Source: Erysipelotrichaceae bacterium
GTDB taxonomy: Bacteria > Bacillota_I > Bacilli_A > Erysipelotrichales > Erysipelotrichaceae
NCBI GenBank assembly: GCA_012516665.1
Contig: JAAYWN010000185.1
Location: 1 to 41,256 of the forward strand
DNA length: 41,256 nucleotides
Reading direction: 5' to 3'
A program made the position numbers and the translations under genes. The stretch's first letter is position 1. Each line of letters starts with the position of its first letter. The notes below the pieces were generated by a model. That model saw only the letters and a program-made list of their open reading frames with translations, did not search any database and was not told the origin of the DNA. Below are positions 17,980-25,786 of the stretch, piece after piece.

Positions 17980-18795
17980 ATGAGTGAGAAGAACGCAAAA
18001 GGAAAGACCCCGGAAGATTATGGCTTCCATAAGAAAGAAGACTTTCATATAGATTTCAATGAACAGTCCTCTGTAAAAAAAGTCATTGGTGTTGTTTCAG
18101 GCAAAGGAGGCGTCGGCAAATCCTTCGTAACAAGTCTGTTAGCATGTGAGATGCAGAGAAGAGGGTACCGTGCTGCTGTGCTTGATGGAGATATCACCGG
18201 ACCAAGCCAAGGCAAGAGCTTTGGCATTCATGAAAAGGCGACCGGGCAGGACAATCTGATCGATCCATATGTAACAAAGACAGGTATCCAAGTGATCAGT
18301 ACAAATATGATCTTAGATCATGATGATCAGCCAGTGATCTGGCGGGGACCGATGGTCGCCAATGTGCTGAAGCAGTTCTATCAGGAGGTACATTGGGACA
18401 ATGTTGACTATATGTTTGTAGATATGCCCCCAGGAACATCAGATGTGCCATTGACTGCTTTCCAGAGCTTTAAATTGGATGGTATCATCATTGTGACAAG
18501 CCCGCAGGAGCTGGTCTCCATGGTCGTTGAAAAAGCGATCAATATGGCCAATATGATGAACATCAGGATCTATGGCTTGATTGAAAATATGAGCTATGCA
18601 GTGTGTCCGAACTGCGGTGAAAAGATCATGGTATTTGGACACAGCCATATTCAGGAGATCGCTGACAAATATCAATTGGAAGTATTGGCAAAAGTACCGC
18701 TGGATCCTAGGATCTCAGAAGCATCTGATGCCGGAACGATTGAAGATCTGAAGATAGATGCGTTGGCACCGGCCGCAGATTTCATAGAAAAGTAG
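17980..18795 (+). CDS. mrp: Mrp/NBP35-type P-loop ATPase, Fe-S cluster carrier
   Basis: A 271-residue protein with AAAGGA upstream. The deviant Walker A motif GKGGVGKS (41-48) is followed by VLDGDITGPSQGKSFGI, VIWRGPMVANVLKQF, VDMPPGTSDVPLT and the late CPNCGEKI pair, which in this family carries a bridging Fe-S cluster between two subunits. The N-terminal DUF59 domain seen in longer Mrp proteins is absent; a short charged segment takes its place. It acts in Fe-S cluster assembly or transfer in the cytoplasm. No other iron-sulfur gene is adjacent. Confidence 0.92.
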   Translation: MSEKNAKGKTPEDYGFHKKEDFHIDFNEQSSVKKVIGVVSGKGGVGKSFVTSLLACEMQRRGYRAAVLDGDITGPSQGKSFGIHEKATGQDNLIDPYVTKTGIQVISTNMILDHDDQPVIWRGPMVANVLKQFYQEVHWDNVDYMFVDMPPGTSDVPLTAFQSFKLDGIIIVTSPQELVSMVVEKAINMANMMNIRIYGLIENMSYAVCPNCGEKIMVFGHSHIQEIADKYQLEVLAKVPLDPRISEASDAGTIEDLKIDALAPAADFIEK

Positions 18796-18801
18796 TTAAT
18801 C

Positions 18802-18818
18802 TTCACACAGTATTCACA
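18802..18818 (+). promoter_or_regulatory. TTCACA direct repeat upstream of the response regulator
   Basis: TTCACA-CAGTA-TTCACA repeats at an 11-bp interval, the spacing used by OmpR/PhoP-type regulators binding one face of the helix. It lies about 40 bp before the start of such a regulator, so autoregulation is a reasonable inference. Confidence 0.5.
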
Positions 18819-18856
18819 ATCTATCGATAAGATGAGATCGTATAAGAGGAAGACAT

Positions 18857-19537
18857 ATGACGAAAATATTGATTGTTGATGATGAAGAGAAGATCCGTTC
18901 TTTGATCGCAAAGTATGCGATCCATGAAGGCTTTGAAACGGAACAGGCATGCGATGGCTTAGAAGCTGTCGATAAATGCGAAAAGGCCAATTATGACTTA
19001 GTTATCATGGATATCATGATGCCTAATCTGGATGGTTTTTCTGCCGTCAAAGAGATCAAGAAGACGAGACCTGCGATGCCGTTCATCATGCTCAGTGCTT
19101 TGGGCGAAGAGTATGATAAGGTTCATGGCTTTGATCTTGGCATCGATGATTATGTCGTCAAGCCTTTCTCCAGCAAAGAACTGATGATGCGCATCCATGC
19201 GATCCTGAAGCGTGTCTCTCCATCTTCTCAGGAAGGCGGAGATATCATGCGTGTTGATGGCATGTCGATTGATTTCTCTGCTCGTACCGTAACGATCGAT
19301 GGTGAAAGGATCCAGCTTTCGCCTAAGGAATATGAACTGCTGGCATATTTAGCAAAGAATGCCGGTATTGCTTTGACCAGAGAACAGCTTCTCCAGAATG
19401 TCTGGGGATATGATTTCTTCGGCGATGATCGCACCTTGGATACGCATGTGAAGCTGCTGCGCAAGAACCTGGGCGATTATGCAAAATATATTGTGACGCT
19501 CAGAGGTGTAGGTTATCGCTTTGAAAAAACAAATTAG
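18857..19537 (+). CDS. OmpR/PhoB-family response regulator
   Basis: A 226-residue protein. The receiver domain spans residues 1-120, with acidic pocket D8-D9, phosphoacceptor Asp52 in VIMDIMMP, and the conserved Lys in DDYVVKPFS. The C-terminal winged helix (about 130-225) contains LSPKEYELLAYLAKNAGIALTREQLLQNVWGYDFFGDDRTLDTHVKLLRKNLG and the closing TLRGVGYRFE. AGAGGAAG precedes the ATG. The cognate kinase gene starts within its last 17 bases. The signal and targets are unknown; a TTCACA direct repeat just upstream may be its own binding site. Confidence 0.95.
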   Translation: MTKILIVDDEEKIRSLIAKYAIHEGFETEQACDGLEAVDKCEKANYDLVIMDIMMPNLDGFSAVKEIKKTRPAMPFIMLSALGEEYDKVHGFDLGIDDYVVKPFSSKELMMRIHAILKRVSPSSQEGGDIMRVDGMSIDFSARTVTIDGERIQLSPKEYELLAYLAKNAGIALTREQLLQNVWGYDFFGDDRTLDTHVKLLRKNLGDYAKYIVTLRGVGYRFEKTN

Positions 19538-20981
19538 CCTGAAATGGAAGATTGGCAGATACCTTGTAGGCTTTGCCATTCTTACCGTTGCGGTGATCTT
19601 TCTGTTCCAGGTCGTCCTGCTTGAACCAATGTATGAGCGTTCAAAAATCCAGGCAGTCAAGGACGTATCGGAAGCAGTGATCCAGGCGGTCGCCAATGGC
19701 AATGATACAAATACGATCATGCGCATGGCTGCCCAGAGCGATACATGCGTGCAGACATATACTTCGCTGAATTCCTCTGATTCAAGCGGAACGGCAACGA
19801 TAGCTGGCAATGGCGGATGTATTCTCTACAGTCTCAATGCGGCTGATGTGACGCAGTATGTAGCAATGGCACAGGAGAATAATGGTTCCTATCTGACGAC
19901 GATATCGCAGAGCCAGGCCCATCCGAGCAGCGGCAAGCTTGACCGCGCCGAAACACAGGATACAAAGGATCAGGTCAAGAATATTATTTATACAAAGATC
20001 GTAACGATCAATAATGAAAGTGCGGTCGTGATCGTCACCGGAGTATTGACACCATTAAGTGCTACGACACAGACACTGAGTTCGCAGATGTGGTATATCG
20101 GCATCTTTCTGATCGCAGCCATCCTGGTGCTGACATGGATCCTTTATAAGCAGATTGCCAAACCTTTGGCCGAGATCAACCATGCGGCCAAGCAGATCCC
20201 GCAGGGAAAGTATGAAATGGATCCGAAGACCAACCGCTATCAGGAAGCACAGGAACTGAACGAGACACTGATGGATGCAGCGCAGGATATCCAAGCTGCT
20301 GATAAAGCAAAACGAGATCTGATTGCCAATGTATCTCATGATCTGCGGACCCCGCTGACCATGATCTCAGGATATGGTGAAATGATGCAGGATCTGCCGG
20401 AAGAGAAGACAGATGAGAATCTGCAGGTCATTATCGATGAATCAAAACGCTTGAATGCTTTGGTCAATGATCTGCTGGATCTTTCAAAGATGCAGAATCA
20501 TAAGATCGAGCTCGTGCCGGAAGATATGGATCTGACTGCCATGGTGGTAGATCAGCTGAAGAAGTATGATGTCTATGTTGTCAGAGATGGCTTTAGCATT
20601 GAACAGCAATTGGGCCATTCTGTCATCATCCACGCAGATGCAAAGCGCATGGAGCAGGTCTTCAATAACTTCATGACCAATGCGATCAACTATTCCGGTG
20701 AAAAGAAGAAGATCATTGTCAGAGAAGTATTTGATCAGGATACGGTAAAGATCGAAGTCCAGGACTTTGGCGAAGGCATTGATGAAAAGAACCTCTCCAA
20801 AGTATGGGATCGCTATTATAAGATCGATAAAGAGCACGTAAGAGTCTCCAATGGCTCCGGCATTGGCTTGTCGCTGTGCCATGAAATACTGGAAATGCAT
20901 CATGCAAAGTACGGTGCTGAAAGCAAAGTCGGGCAGGGAAGCACGTTCTGGTTCAGTTTCCCAATTGTAAAAGAACAATAG
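19521..20981 (+). CDS. Sensor histidine kinase
   Basis: A 486-residue protein that begins with TTG 19521, overlapping the regulator stop; no in-frame ATG lies nearby and AGAGGTG is upstream. Topology: membrane helix at about 14-34, an extracytoplasmic sensor of about 150 residues, a second helix at about 190-212, HAMP linker, HisKA domain with phosphorylated His273 in NVSHDLRTPLTM, and an ATPase domain with N box (FNNFMTNAINYS), G1 (VQDFGEGID) and G2 (GSGIGLSLC). It phosphorylates the adjacent regulator. The sensor domain is not a type I can name. A bidirectional terminator follows. Confidence 0.95.
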   Translation: MKKQISLKWKIGRYLVGFAILTVAVIFLFQVVLLEPMYERSKIQAVKDVSEAVIQAVANGNDTNTIMRMAAQSDTCVQTYTSLNSSDSSGTATIAGNGGCILYSLNAADVTQYVAMAQENNGSYLTTISQSQAHPSSGKLDRAETQDTKDQVKNIIYTKIVTINNESAVVIVTGVLTPLSATTQTLSSQMWYIGIFLIAAILVLTWILYKQIAKPLAEINHAAKQIPQGKYEMDPKTNRYQEAQELNETLMDAAQDIQAADKAKRDLIANVSHDLRTPLTMISGYGEMMQDLPEEKTDENLQVIIDESKRLNALVNDLLDLSKMQNHKIELVPEDMDLTAMVVDQLKKYDVYVVRDGFSIEQQLGHSVIIHADAKRMEQVFNNFMTNAINYSGEKKKIIVREVFDQDTVKIEVQDFGEGIDEKNLSKVWDRYYKIDKEHVRVSNGSGIGLSLCHEILEMHHAKYGAESKVGQGSTFWFSFPIVKEQ

Positions 20982-21010
20982 CATGTATGCATGAAGCTCT
21001 TGGCTTGAAG

Positions 21011-21039
21011 AAAAAGAGAGACCGCTTGGTTTCTCTTTT
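21011..21039. terminator. Bidirectional terminator between kinase and helicase genes
   Basis: AAAAGAGAGACC pairs with GGTTTCTCTTTT (one G-T pair) around GCTT, with A and T runs at either end. It serves the convergent kinase and helicase genes. Confidence 0.88.
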
Positions 21040-22153
21040 AATGTCCATCAGGTATATATGTTTTCTCGCTCAGATCAGGAAAATATTTTTTCAGGGGAAA
21101 GCGATGGCAATCTTTTGCTGTGACAAAGAGATCAACTTCACCGGTATTGCCGGCTCTTGCCGTGCGGCCTGTCCGATGGATCAGGGAATCATCATTATCC
21201 GGCAGATCGTATAGGATCACACAGGATACCGCAGGAATATCAATGCCTCGGGAAGCTACATCTGTGGCAATCAGGGTCTGCAGAGGACCATCTCTGAACT
21301 CCTGCATGATCCTTTTTCTGGTGCTGTAATCCATATCGCTGTGGATCGTTTCGGCAGAGAAGCCTTTCTGATGAAGAAGTTTCTGCAGAAAATCGCAAGT
21401 TCTGATCGTATTGGCAAAGAGAATGCATTTCTGCTGTCTCTTTAATAATGAGAATAAAAGATCTGGCTTTTCTTTCTCTTTCAGATCAAAAGCATGGTAG
21501 GCAATCTTCTGTTCCAAGAGAGTTTCCTGTTTGATCTGACATTCAAATGGATCGTGCAGGGCCTGTTCTGCCAACTGTCTGATCTCATCAGAATATGTGG
21601 CACTGAACAGCATTGTCTGATGTTCTGGCAATTGTGCCAATACGGTTTTGACATCTTCTTCAAAGCCCATGCTCAGCATGACGTCTGCTTCATCCAATAC
21701 TGCGATATGGCAGTTCTTTGTTTTCAATGTATGTCTTCTTAAATGATCGCAGACGCGGCTTGGGGTACCGATGACAATATCGGCACCATTCTTAAAAGAA
21801 CGTACCTGGCCGTTCATATCAACACCGCCCGTTAATACAGCTGTGCGGATTCCTTCGATGTGGGCCAATAGTTCTCTGACGGTATCTGCAATCTGCAGAG
21901 CGAGCTCTCGGGTAGGGGAAAGGATGATGGCCTGAGGCAGATGCTTTCCTTTGCCCTGCCGTTCAATACGTTCCAAGATCGGCAGAAGGTACGCGAATGT
22001 TTTCCCTGAACCTGTCGGTGCTTGGGCAAATACATCTTCTCCGTTGACTGCATGCGGAATGCATTGTTTCTGCACTTCCGAAAGCTGTACAATATTTTTC
22101 TCAGCAAGAGCCTTCTGCAGAGGCTCATGGAACTGTTCTATATCTTTATCCAT
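21038..22153 (-). CDS. Small DEAD-box RNA helicase
   Basis: A 371-residue protein from ATG 22153. An in-frame start at 22246 would add an unconserved N-terminus. All core motifs are present: Q motif region (FHEPLQKALAEKNIVQLSEVQKQCIP), Walker A APTGSGKT (45-52), PTRELALQ, the VLDEADVML DEAD box, SAT, TIHSDMDYSTRKRI, TDVASRGIDIP and HRTGRTARAG. It ends about 40 residues after motif VI, so it is a minimal helicase with no RNA-binding C-terminal extension, probably for ribosome assembly or mRNA unwinding. The start lacks a ribosome site; a promoter with -10 six bases before the ATG predicts a leaderless message. Confidence 0.94.
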   Translation of the reverse strand: MDKDIEQFHEPLQKALAEKNIVQLSEVQKQCIPHAVNGEDVFAQAPTGSGKTFAYLLPILERIERQGKGKHLPQAIILSPTRELALQIADTVRELLAHIEGIRTAVLTGGVDMNGQVRSFKNGADIVIGTPSRVCDHLRRHTLKTKNCHIAVLDEADVMLSMGFEEDVKTVLAQLPEHQTMLFSATYSDEIRQLAEQALHDPFECQIKQETLLEQKIAYHAFDLKEKEKPDLLFSLLKRQQKCILFANTIRTCDFLQKLLHQKGFSAETIHSDMDYSTRKRIMQEFRDGPLQTLIATDVASRGIDIPAVSCVILYDLPDNDDSLIHRTGRTARAGNTGEVDLFVTAKDCHRFPLKKYFPDLSEKTYIPDGH

Positions 22154-22159
22154 CCGTGC

Positions 22160-22188
22160 ACAGTACCACTTTTGAGCAATCCTTTCAA
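22160..22188 (-). promoter_or_regulatory. Promoter giving a leaderless mRNA for the DEAD-box helicase
   Basis: On the minus strand, TTGAAA (22188-22183), a 17-bp spacer and TACTGT (22165-22160) are followed by six bases and then ATG 22153. The -10 match is only moderate; the -35 and spacing are good. Confidence 0.55.
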
Positions 22189-22222
22189 CTTTTTCATGCG
22201 GATATGGTAGGATATTTCCGGA

Positions 22223-22489
22223 ATGAGCATATCTATGAGCACACATTATGAGTATCGCCCAAAAGGCGTCTGTTCACGCAAAATGATCTTTGAGATCAAT
22301 GGAGATATCATTGAATCCCTGACAGTAGAGGGCGGATGCAAAGGAAATCTGAAAGGTATCGGTGCCTTGGTCAAAGGAAAGAAGCTTGATGATGTGATCG
22401 AGGCATTGGAAGGTATCCGCTGCGGAATAAAATCTACCTCCTGCCCAGATCAGATTGCAAAGGCATTAAAGCAGTATACGGAACAGTAA
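22223..22489 (+). CDS. TSCPD-domain protein (TIGR03905-like)
   Basis: An 88-residue protein. It matches a small family ending in the TSCPD motif: YEYRPKGVCSRKMIFEINGDIIESL, VEGGCKGNLKGIGALVKGK, IRCGIKSTSCPDQIAKAL. Three or four conserved Cys suggest metal binding; a related domain is found at the C-terminus of some ribonucleotide reductases. Free-standing members have no firm function. A second in-frame ATG at 22235 would remove MSIS and is equally compatible with the family; neither start has a strong ribosome site. It is divergent from the helicase gene and followed by its own terminator. Confidence 0.85.
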   Translation: MSISMSTHYEYRPKGVCSRKMIFEINGDIIESLTVEGGCKGNLKGIGALVKGKKLDDVIEALEGIRCGIKSTSCPDQIAKALKQYTEQ

Positions 22490-22508
22490 GCACTTCGGTG
22501 CTTTTTTT
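22489..22508 (+). terminator. Terminator with TTCG tetraloop after the TSCPD gene
   Basis: AGCAC-TTCG-GTGCT followed by seven T: a short stem with a very stable loop, adjoining the stop codon. Confidence 0.88.
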
Positions 22509-22524
22509 CATCCCTTGTGCGCAA

Positions 22525-22553
22525 TTGTAAAATAGCGGCATAGCTGTTAAAAT
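22525..22553 (+). promoter_or_regulatory. Promoter of the lspA-rluD-rhomboid operon
   Basis: TTGTAA (22525-22530), a 17-bp spacer and TAAAAT (22548-22553) with TGT directly before it (extended -10). Confidence 0.6.
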
Positions 22554-22577
22554 TCTGGTTGTTGAAAGGTGGCATTC

Positions 22578-23084
22578 ATGTCAATTTATACAAAGAAACA
22601 GATTGTTGATCTGAAATGTGAAGATGGGATCTGGCTGAATTTTCAGAAGAATACATGGCTGTTCTTTATCAAAGATAAAGTATGGCAGCCGGAAGAAATA
22701 CAGGGCGTGCAGCATAATGATGTTACGGTGACTTTTATTCAGAAGGGGATCAGTGATGCTTTCCTTTTGGAAGTCTATGACTGCATTGAGGTCAGTGATC
22801 TTCCCTTCTGCATCAAAGAAGCAGATGAAGATGTCCTGCAGTCCCTGCATACAGGAGATGGGTATCAGTATGAAATCGTACTGCTGAATGAAAGCAATGA
22901 AGTATGTGCTCTCAGAGATGGTGCTTTTACGAAAGAAGACAGTATTCTGCTGAAGAAAAAACTGTCTGATCGGATGAAGGAAGATTTCAAAGTGGAAGAT
23001 GCAGAGGCATCCTATGCGAAGCTTTCACAGAAATATGAACCATATGAATTAGAAGAATTTGCCGTATTTGCAAAAAGGAACTGA
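22578..23084 (+). CDS. Conserved-looking hypothetical protein upstream of lspA
   Basis: A 168-residue protein from ATG 22578, preceded by AAAGGTGG; the GTG at 22569 overlaps that site and is less likely. No signal peptide or membrane helix. The N-terminal half is strand-rich with aromatic residues (IWLNFQKNTWLFFIKDKVWQ, VTVTFIQKG); the C-terminal part is charged and helical (ILLKKKLSDRMKEDFK), ending AKLSQKYEPYELEEFAVFAKRN. I do not recognise the family. It is first in an apparent operon with lspA (8-base gap), rluD, a rhomboid protease and dCMP deaminase. Confidence 0.8.
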   Translation: MSIYTKKQIVDLKCEDGIWLNFQKNTWLFFIKDKVWQPEEIQGVQHNDVTVTFIQKGISDAFLLEVYDCIEVSDLPFCIKEADEDVLQSLHTGDGYQYEIVLLNESNEVCALRDGAFTKEDSILLKKKLSDRMKEDFKVEDAEASYAKLSQKYEPYELEEFAVFAKRN

Positions 23085-23092
23085 GGAAAGAA

Positions 23093-23557
23093 ATGATTAT
23101 TTTATTAATTGTATTATGTATCGCAGCAGATCAGATCTCAAAAATATGGATTGCATCGAATACTGCACTGCACAGCGTTATGATCATCCGGAATTTTTTC
23201 TATATTACCTATGCTGAAAATACCGGCATGGCATGGTCCATGCTGAGCGGACATCAGGCATTCTTCTGCTTGGCGGCGACGGTAGCCATCGGTGTCATGC
23301 TTTGGTATATGATCTATAAGAATCCAAATCAGCTGACCAAGATCTCTTTGGCTCTGATGATTGCTGGGGCTGCTGGAAATTTAGCAGATCGTTTGTTATT
23401 AGGATATGTCAGAGATTTTCTGCATTTCTTTATATTCGGATATGATTTCCCAATCTTCAATATAGCGGACAGCTGTCTGACGGTCGGGGTCATTCTATTG
23501 ATCCTGGCATCCTTTTTAGAAGAGAAAAAACATGAGCAGACAAGAGTGGAAAATTGA
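23093..23557 (+). CDS. lspA: Lipoprotein signal peptidase (signal peptidase II)
   Basis: A 154-residue membrane aspartyl protease that removes signal peptides from prolipoproteins after lipid addition to Cys. Four hydrophobic segments are visible. Family motifs include the early ADQISKIW, NFFYITYAENTGMAWSML, GAAGNLADRLLLGYVRDFL and FNIADSCLTVG; the catalytic pair is predicted as Asp108 and Asp126. GAGGAAAG precedes the ATG. The two predicted lipoproteins at 12208-13435 are likely substrates. Its end overlaps rluD by 26 bases. Confidence 0.96.
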   Translation: MIILLIVLCIAADQISKIWIASNTALHSVMIIRNFFYITYAENTGMAWSMLSGHQAFFCLAATVAIGVMLWYMIYKNPNQLTKISLALMIAGAAGNLADRLLLGYVRDFLHFFIFGYDFPIFNIADSCLTVGVILLILASFLEEKKHEQTRVEN

Positions 23558-24449
23558 AGAAGATACTGGTATGAGATTGGATAAGTATCTGAGCGAGAAC
23601 TCAGATCTTTCGCGTACCAGAGTACAGGAACTTGCCAAAGACGGCGAGATCTTTGTGAATGGCAAGGCTGCCAAGAGCTCATGCCGGATGAATGCAGGGG
23701 ATGTGATCGTCTGCGATGTGCCCGAAGATGCACCGATCGATGTGGAACCGGAAGATATCCCTTTGGATATCCTGTATGAAGATGAAGATATCATTGTGAT
23801 CAATAAAGCAAAAGGAATGGTCGTTCATCCAGCCCCAGGCAACTATACGGGAACATTGGTCAATGCGCTGCTGTACCATTGCAAAGACCTCAGCGGGATC
23901 AACGGAAAGATAAGGCCGGGCATTGTACATCGGATCGACAAAGATACAACGGGATGCATTGTCGCATGCAAGAATGATATGGCACATACTTCGATTGCTA
24001 AGCAATTGGAAGATAAGACATGCCATCGGGAATATCTGGCTATTGTCAATGGCGTGATCCAGTCGGAAGCAGGAAAGATCAATGCGCCGATCGGCAGAGA
24101 TCCGCGGGATCGACAGAGAATGACGGTGACGGAAGATCATGGCAAAGATGCGGTCACGCATTTTGTGGTCAAAGAACGCTTTTTGAACAGTACATATATT
24201 GAATGCCGCTTAGAGACAGGAAGGACACATCAGATCCGTGTGCATATGAAATATATGAAGCATCCGGTGATGGGAGATGCAAAGTACGGCGGCGTCTGTC
24301 CGTATATGGATACGCAGGGACAGGTACTGCATGCCTATCAGCTGACGCTGGTCCATCCGCGTACCGGGAAGACGATGACATTTCAAGCTCCGCTGCCGGC
24401 ATATTTTGAAGAATTATTGGATATGCTCAGAGAGGAAAGCAGGAAATGA
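23532..24449 (+). CDS. rluD: RluD-family 23S rRNA pseudouridine synthase
   Basis: A 305-residue protein. It has an N-terminal S4 RNA-binding domain (GMRLDKYLSENSDLSRTRVQELAKDG) and a RluA-type catalytic domain. The catalytic motif is VHRIDKDTTGCIV, with the nucleophilic Asp after HRI. GRTHQIRVHMKYMKHPVMGDAKYGG is the typical later motif. It probably modifies helix 69 of 23S rRNA, as in RluD/YlyB, but the exact target cannot be read from sequence. Pairing with lspA is a common Bacillota arrangement. The stop region overlaps the rhomboid start by four bases (ATGA). Confidence 0.94.
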   Translation: MSRQEWKIEEDTGMRLDKYLSENSDLSRTRVQELAKDGEIFVNGKAAKSSCRMNAGDVIVCDVPEDAPIDVEPEDIPLDILYEDEDIIVINKAKGMVVHPAPGNYTGTLVNALLYHCKDLSGINGKIRPGIVHRIDKDTTGCIVACKNDMAHTSIAKQLEDKTCHREYLAIVNGVIQSEAGKINAPIGRDPRDRQRMTVTEDHGKDAVTHFVVKERFLNSTYIECRLETGRTHQIRVHMKYMKHPVMGDAKYGGVCPYMDTQGQVLHAYQLTLVHPRTGKTMTFQAPLPAYFEELLDMLREESRK

Positions 24450-25252
24450 AAAAAAAGCTGCCTTATGCAACGATATGCATCAGCGTTATCTGCATCTTTG
24501 TTTTTGTCATGCAGATGCTGGCGGGATATGCCAACGATACAGAAGGTATGATCCTGTTTGGAGCATACTATAAACCGTTCATTTTGGCGGGAGAATGGTG
24601 GCGCTTTTTGACCGTAGGGTTTGTACATGCCAGCATATGGCATCTGATGATCAATATCATGTCATTATATTCGCTTGGCATGGCATTGGAAGAGGGTCTT
24701 GGCAGATGGAAATATCTGACCATTCTTCCCTGTTCCGTGATCGGCGGCAGTGTTTTCTTATTCGCATGTCAGGGAAATACGATCGCTGTAGGACTGTCCG
24801 CTGGTCTATATGGATTGATGGCTGCATATATCATTCTGATCTATCGGATGGGAGGCATGCGGATTCCACGCATCAGAAATGCTTTACTGAGCACTATCGT
24901 AATCAACCTGCTGATCAATTTCATGCCTGGTGTTTCCTGGATTGCTCATTTAGGCGGTGCGGTCACCGGTGCTGTACTAACTGGCATTCTTGTGAAAGAT
25001 CCTGTCAATGAAAAGAAAAAGAAGCCTTATTGGTTTGCATCAGCGGCATTAGTGCTCTGTGTAGGATATCTTTCCTATCAGAATGCTTATATTCCCTCCA
25101 ATCAGATCTATATTCTGTCGGATTATCATATACTGAATGCAGAAGCGAATATACTGCCTTCATCTTATATCAGTGGGATGGCAAAGAAACTGGATGCCAT
25201 TTATGGATCAGGTCCCGCATTGCAGGATGCATTCGTGCAGAAGGAGGCATGA
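24446..25252 (+). CDS. Rhomboid-family intramembrane serine protease
   Basis: A 268-residue protein with six or seven membrane helices. The active site is intact: Ser118 in VGLSAGLYG (family GxSG-type loop), His168 in IAHLGGAVTG, and the oxyanion His66/Asn70 pair in HLMIN. It cleaves membrane proteins within or near their transmembrane segments. The final helix is followed by a roughly 50-residue extracytoplasmic or cytoplasmic tail without known motifs. It overlaps rluD by four bases and its stop lies within the dCMP deaminase ribosome-site region, so it is co-transcribed with both. Confidence 0.92.
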   Translation: MKKKLPYATICISVICIFVFVMQMLAGYANDTEGMILFGAYYKPFILAGEWWRFLTVGFVHASIWHLMINIMSLYSLGMALEEGLGRWKYLTILPCSVIGGSVFLFACQGNTIAVGLSAGLYGLMAAYIILIYRMGGMRIPRIRNALLSTIVINLLINFMPGVSWIAHLGGAVTGAVLTGILVKDPVNEKKKKPYWFASAALVLCVGYLSYQNAYIPSNQIYILSDYHILNAEANILPSSYISGMAKKLDAIYGSGPALQDAFVQKEA

Positions 25253-25254
25253 AG

Positions 25255-25752
25255 ATGGATCAGCGAACAGAAGATGTATTGAGCTGGGATGAGTACTTTA
25301 TGGGATTGGCGCATTTATCGGCACTGCGTTCAAAGGATCCAAGTACACAGGTCGGTGCGGCAATCGTTGATGAAAATCATCGGGTCGTTTCGGTCGGCTA
25401 CAACGGATTCCCTTCTGGCGTATCTGATGCAGATTTCCCATGGCAGAGGGTCGGCGGTGTCTTGGAGTCGAAGTATGCCTTTGTGGTGCATGCAGAACTG
25501 AATGCGATACTGAACAGTCAGAGATCCGTTCGGGGATGTACGATCTATGTTTCTTTGTTTCCATGCAATGAATGTGCCAAGGCGATCATTCAGTCAGGCA
25601 TCAAAAAGATCGTATATGAATCTGATAAATACAACGGTACAGATACAAATATCGCTTCTAAGAGAATGCTGAAAGCAGCTGGGGTCGAACTGGTCCGCAT
25701 CAGCAATACGATCTCTCTGCATGTTGATAAGGTACCGAATACCGCAAAATAA
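25255..25752 (+). CDS. dCMP deaminase family protein (ComEB-like)
   Basis: A 165-residue protein from ATG 25255. ATG 25249 is in frame, but the AAGGAGG at 25241-25247 would be only one base away from it, so 25255 is preferred. The zinc-dependent cytidine/dCMP deaminase motif is complete: VVHAELNAIL (His ligand and catalytic Glu) and FPCNECAKAI (two Cys ligands). DPSTQVGAAIVD and GYNGFPSGVSD are typical of dCMP deaminase, which makes dUMP for thymidylate synthesis. No competence genes are near. Last gene of the operon; terminator follows. Confidence 0.94.
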   Translation: MDQRTEDVLSWDEYFMGLAHLSALRSKDPSTQVGAAIVDENHRVVSVGYNGFPSGVSDADFPWQRVGGVLESKYAFVVHAELNAILNSQRSVRGCTIYVSLFPCNECAKAIIQSGIKKIVYESDKYNGTDTNIASKRMLKAAGVELVRISNTISLHVDKVPNTAK

Positions 25753-25786
25753 AATACGGAAGGCTTTACAGTCTCTCCGTATTTTT
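25751..25786. terminator. Bidirectional terminator between dCMP deaminase and rnhC
   Basis: AAAATACGGA (25751-25760) pairs with TCCGTATTTT (25776-25785), then T. The rnhC stop codon lies in the loop, so both convergent genes can use it. Confidence 0.85.

Noticed and set aside
22154-22246. N-terminal extension of the DEAD-box helicase to ATG 22246.
   Set aside because: It would run through the predicted promoter, lacks a ribosome site and adds a sequence unlike helicase N-termini.
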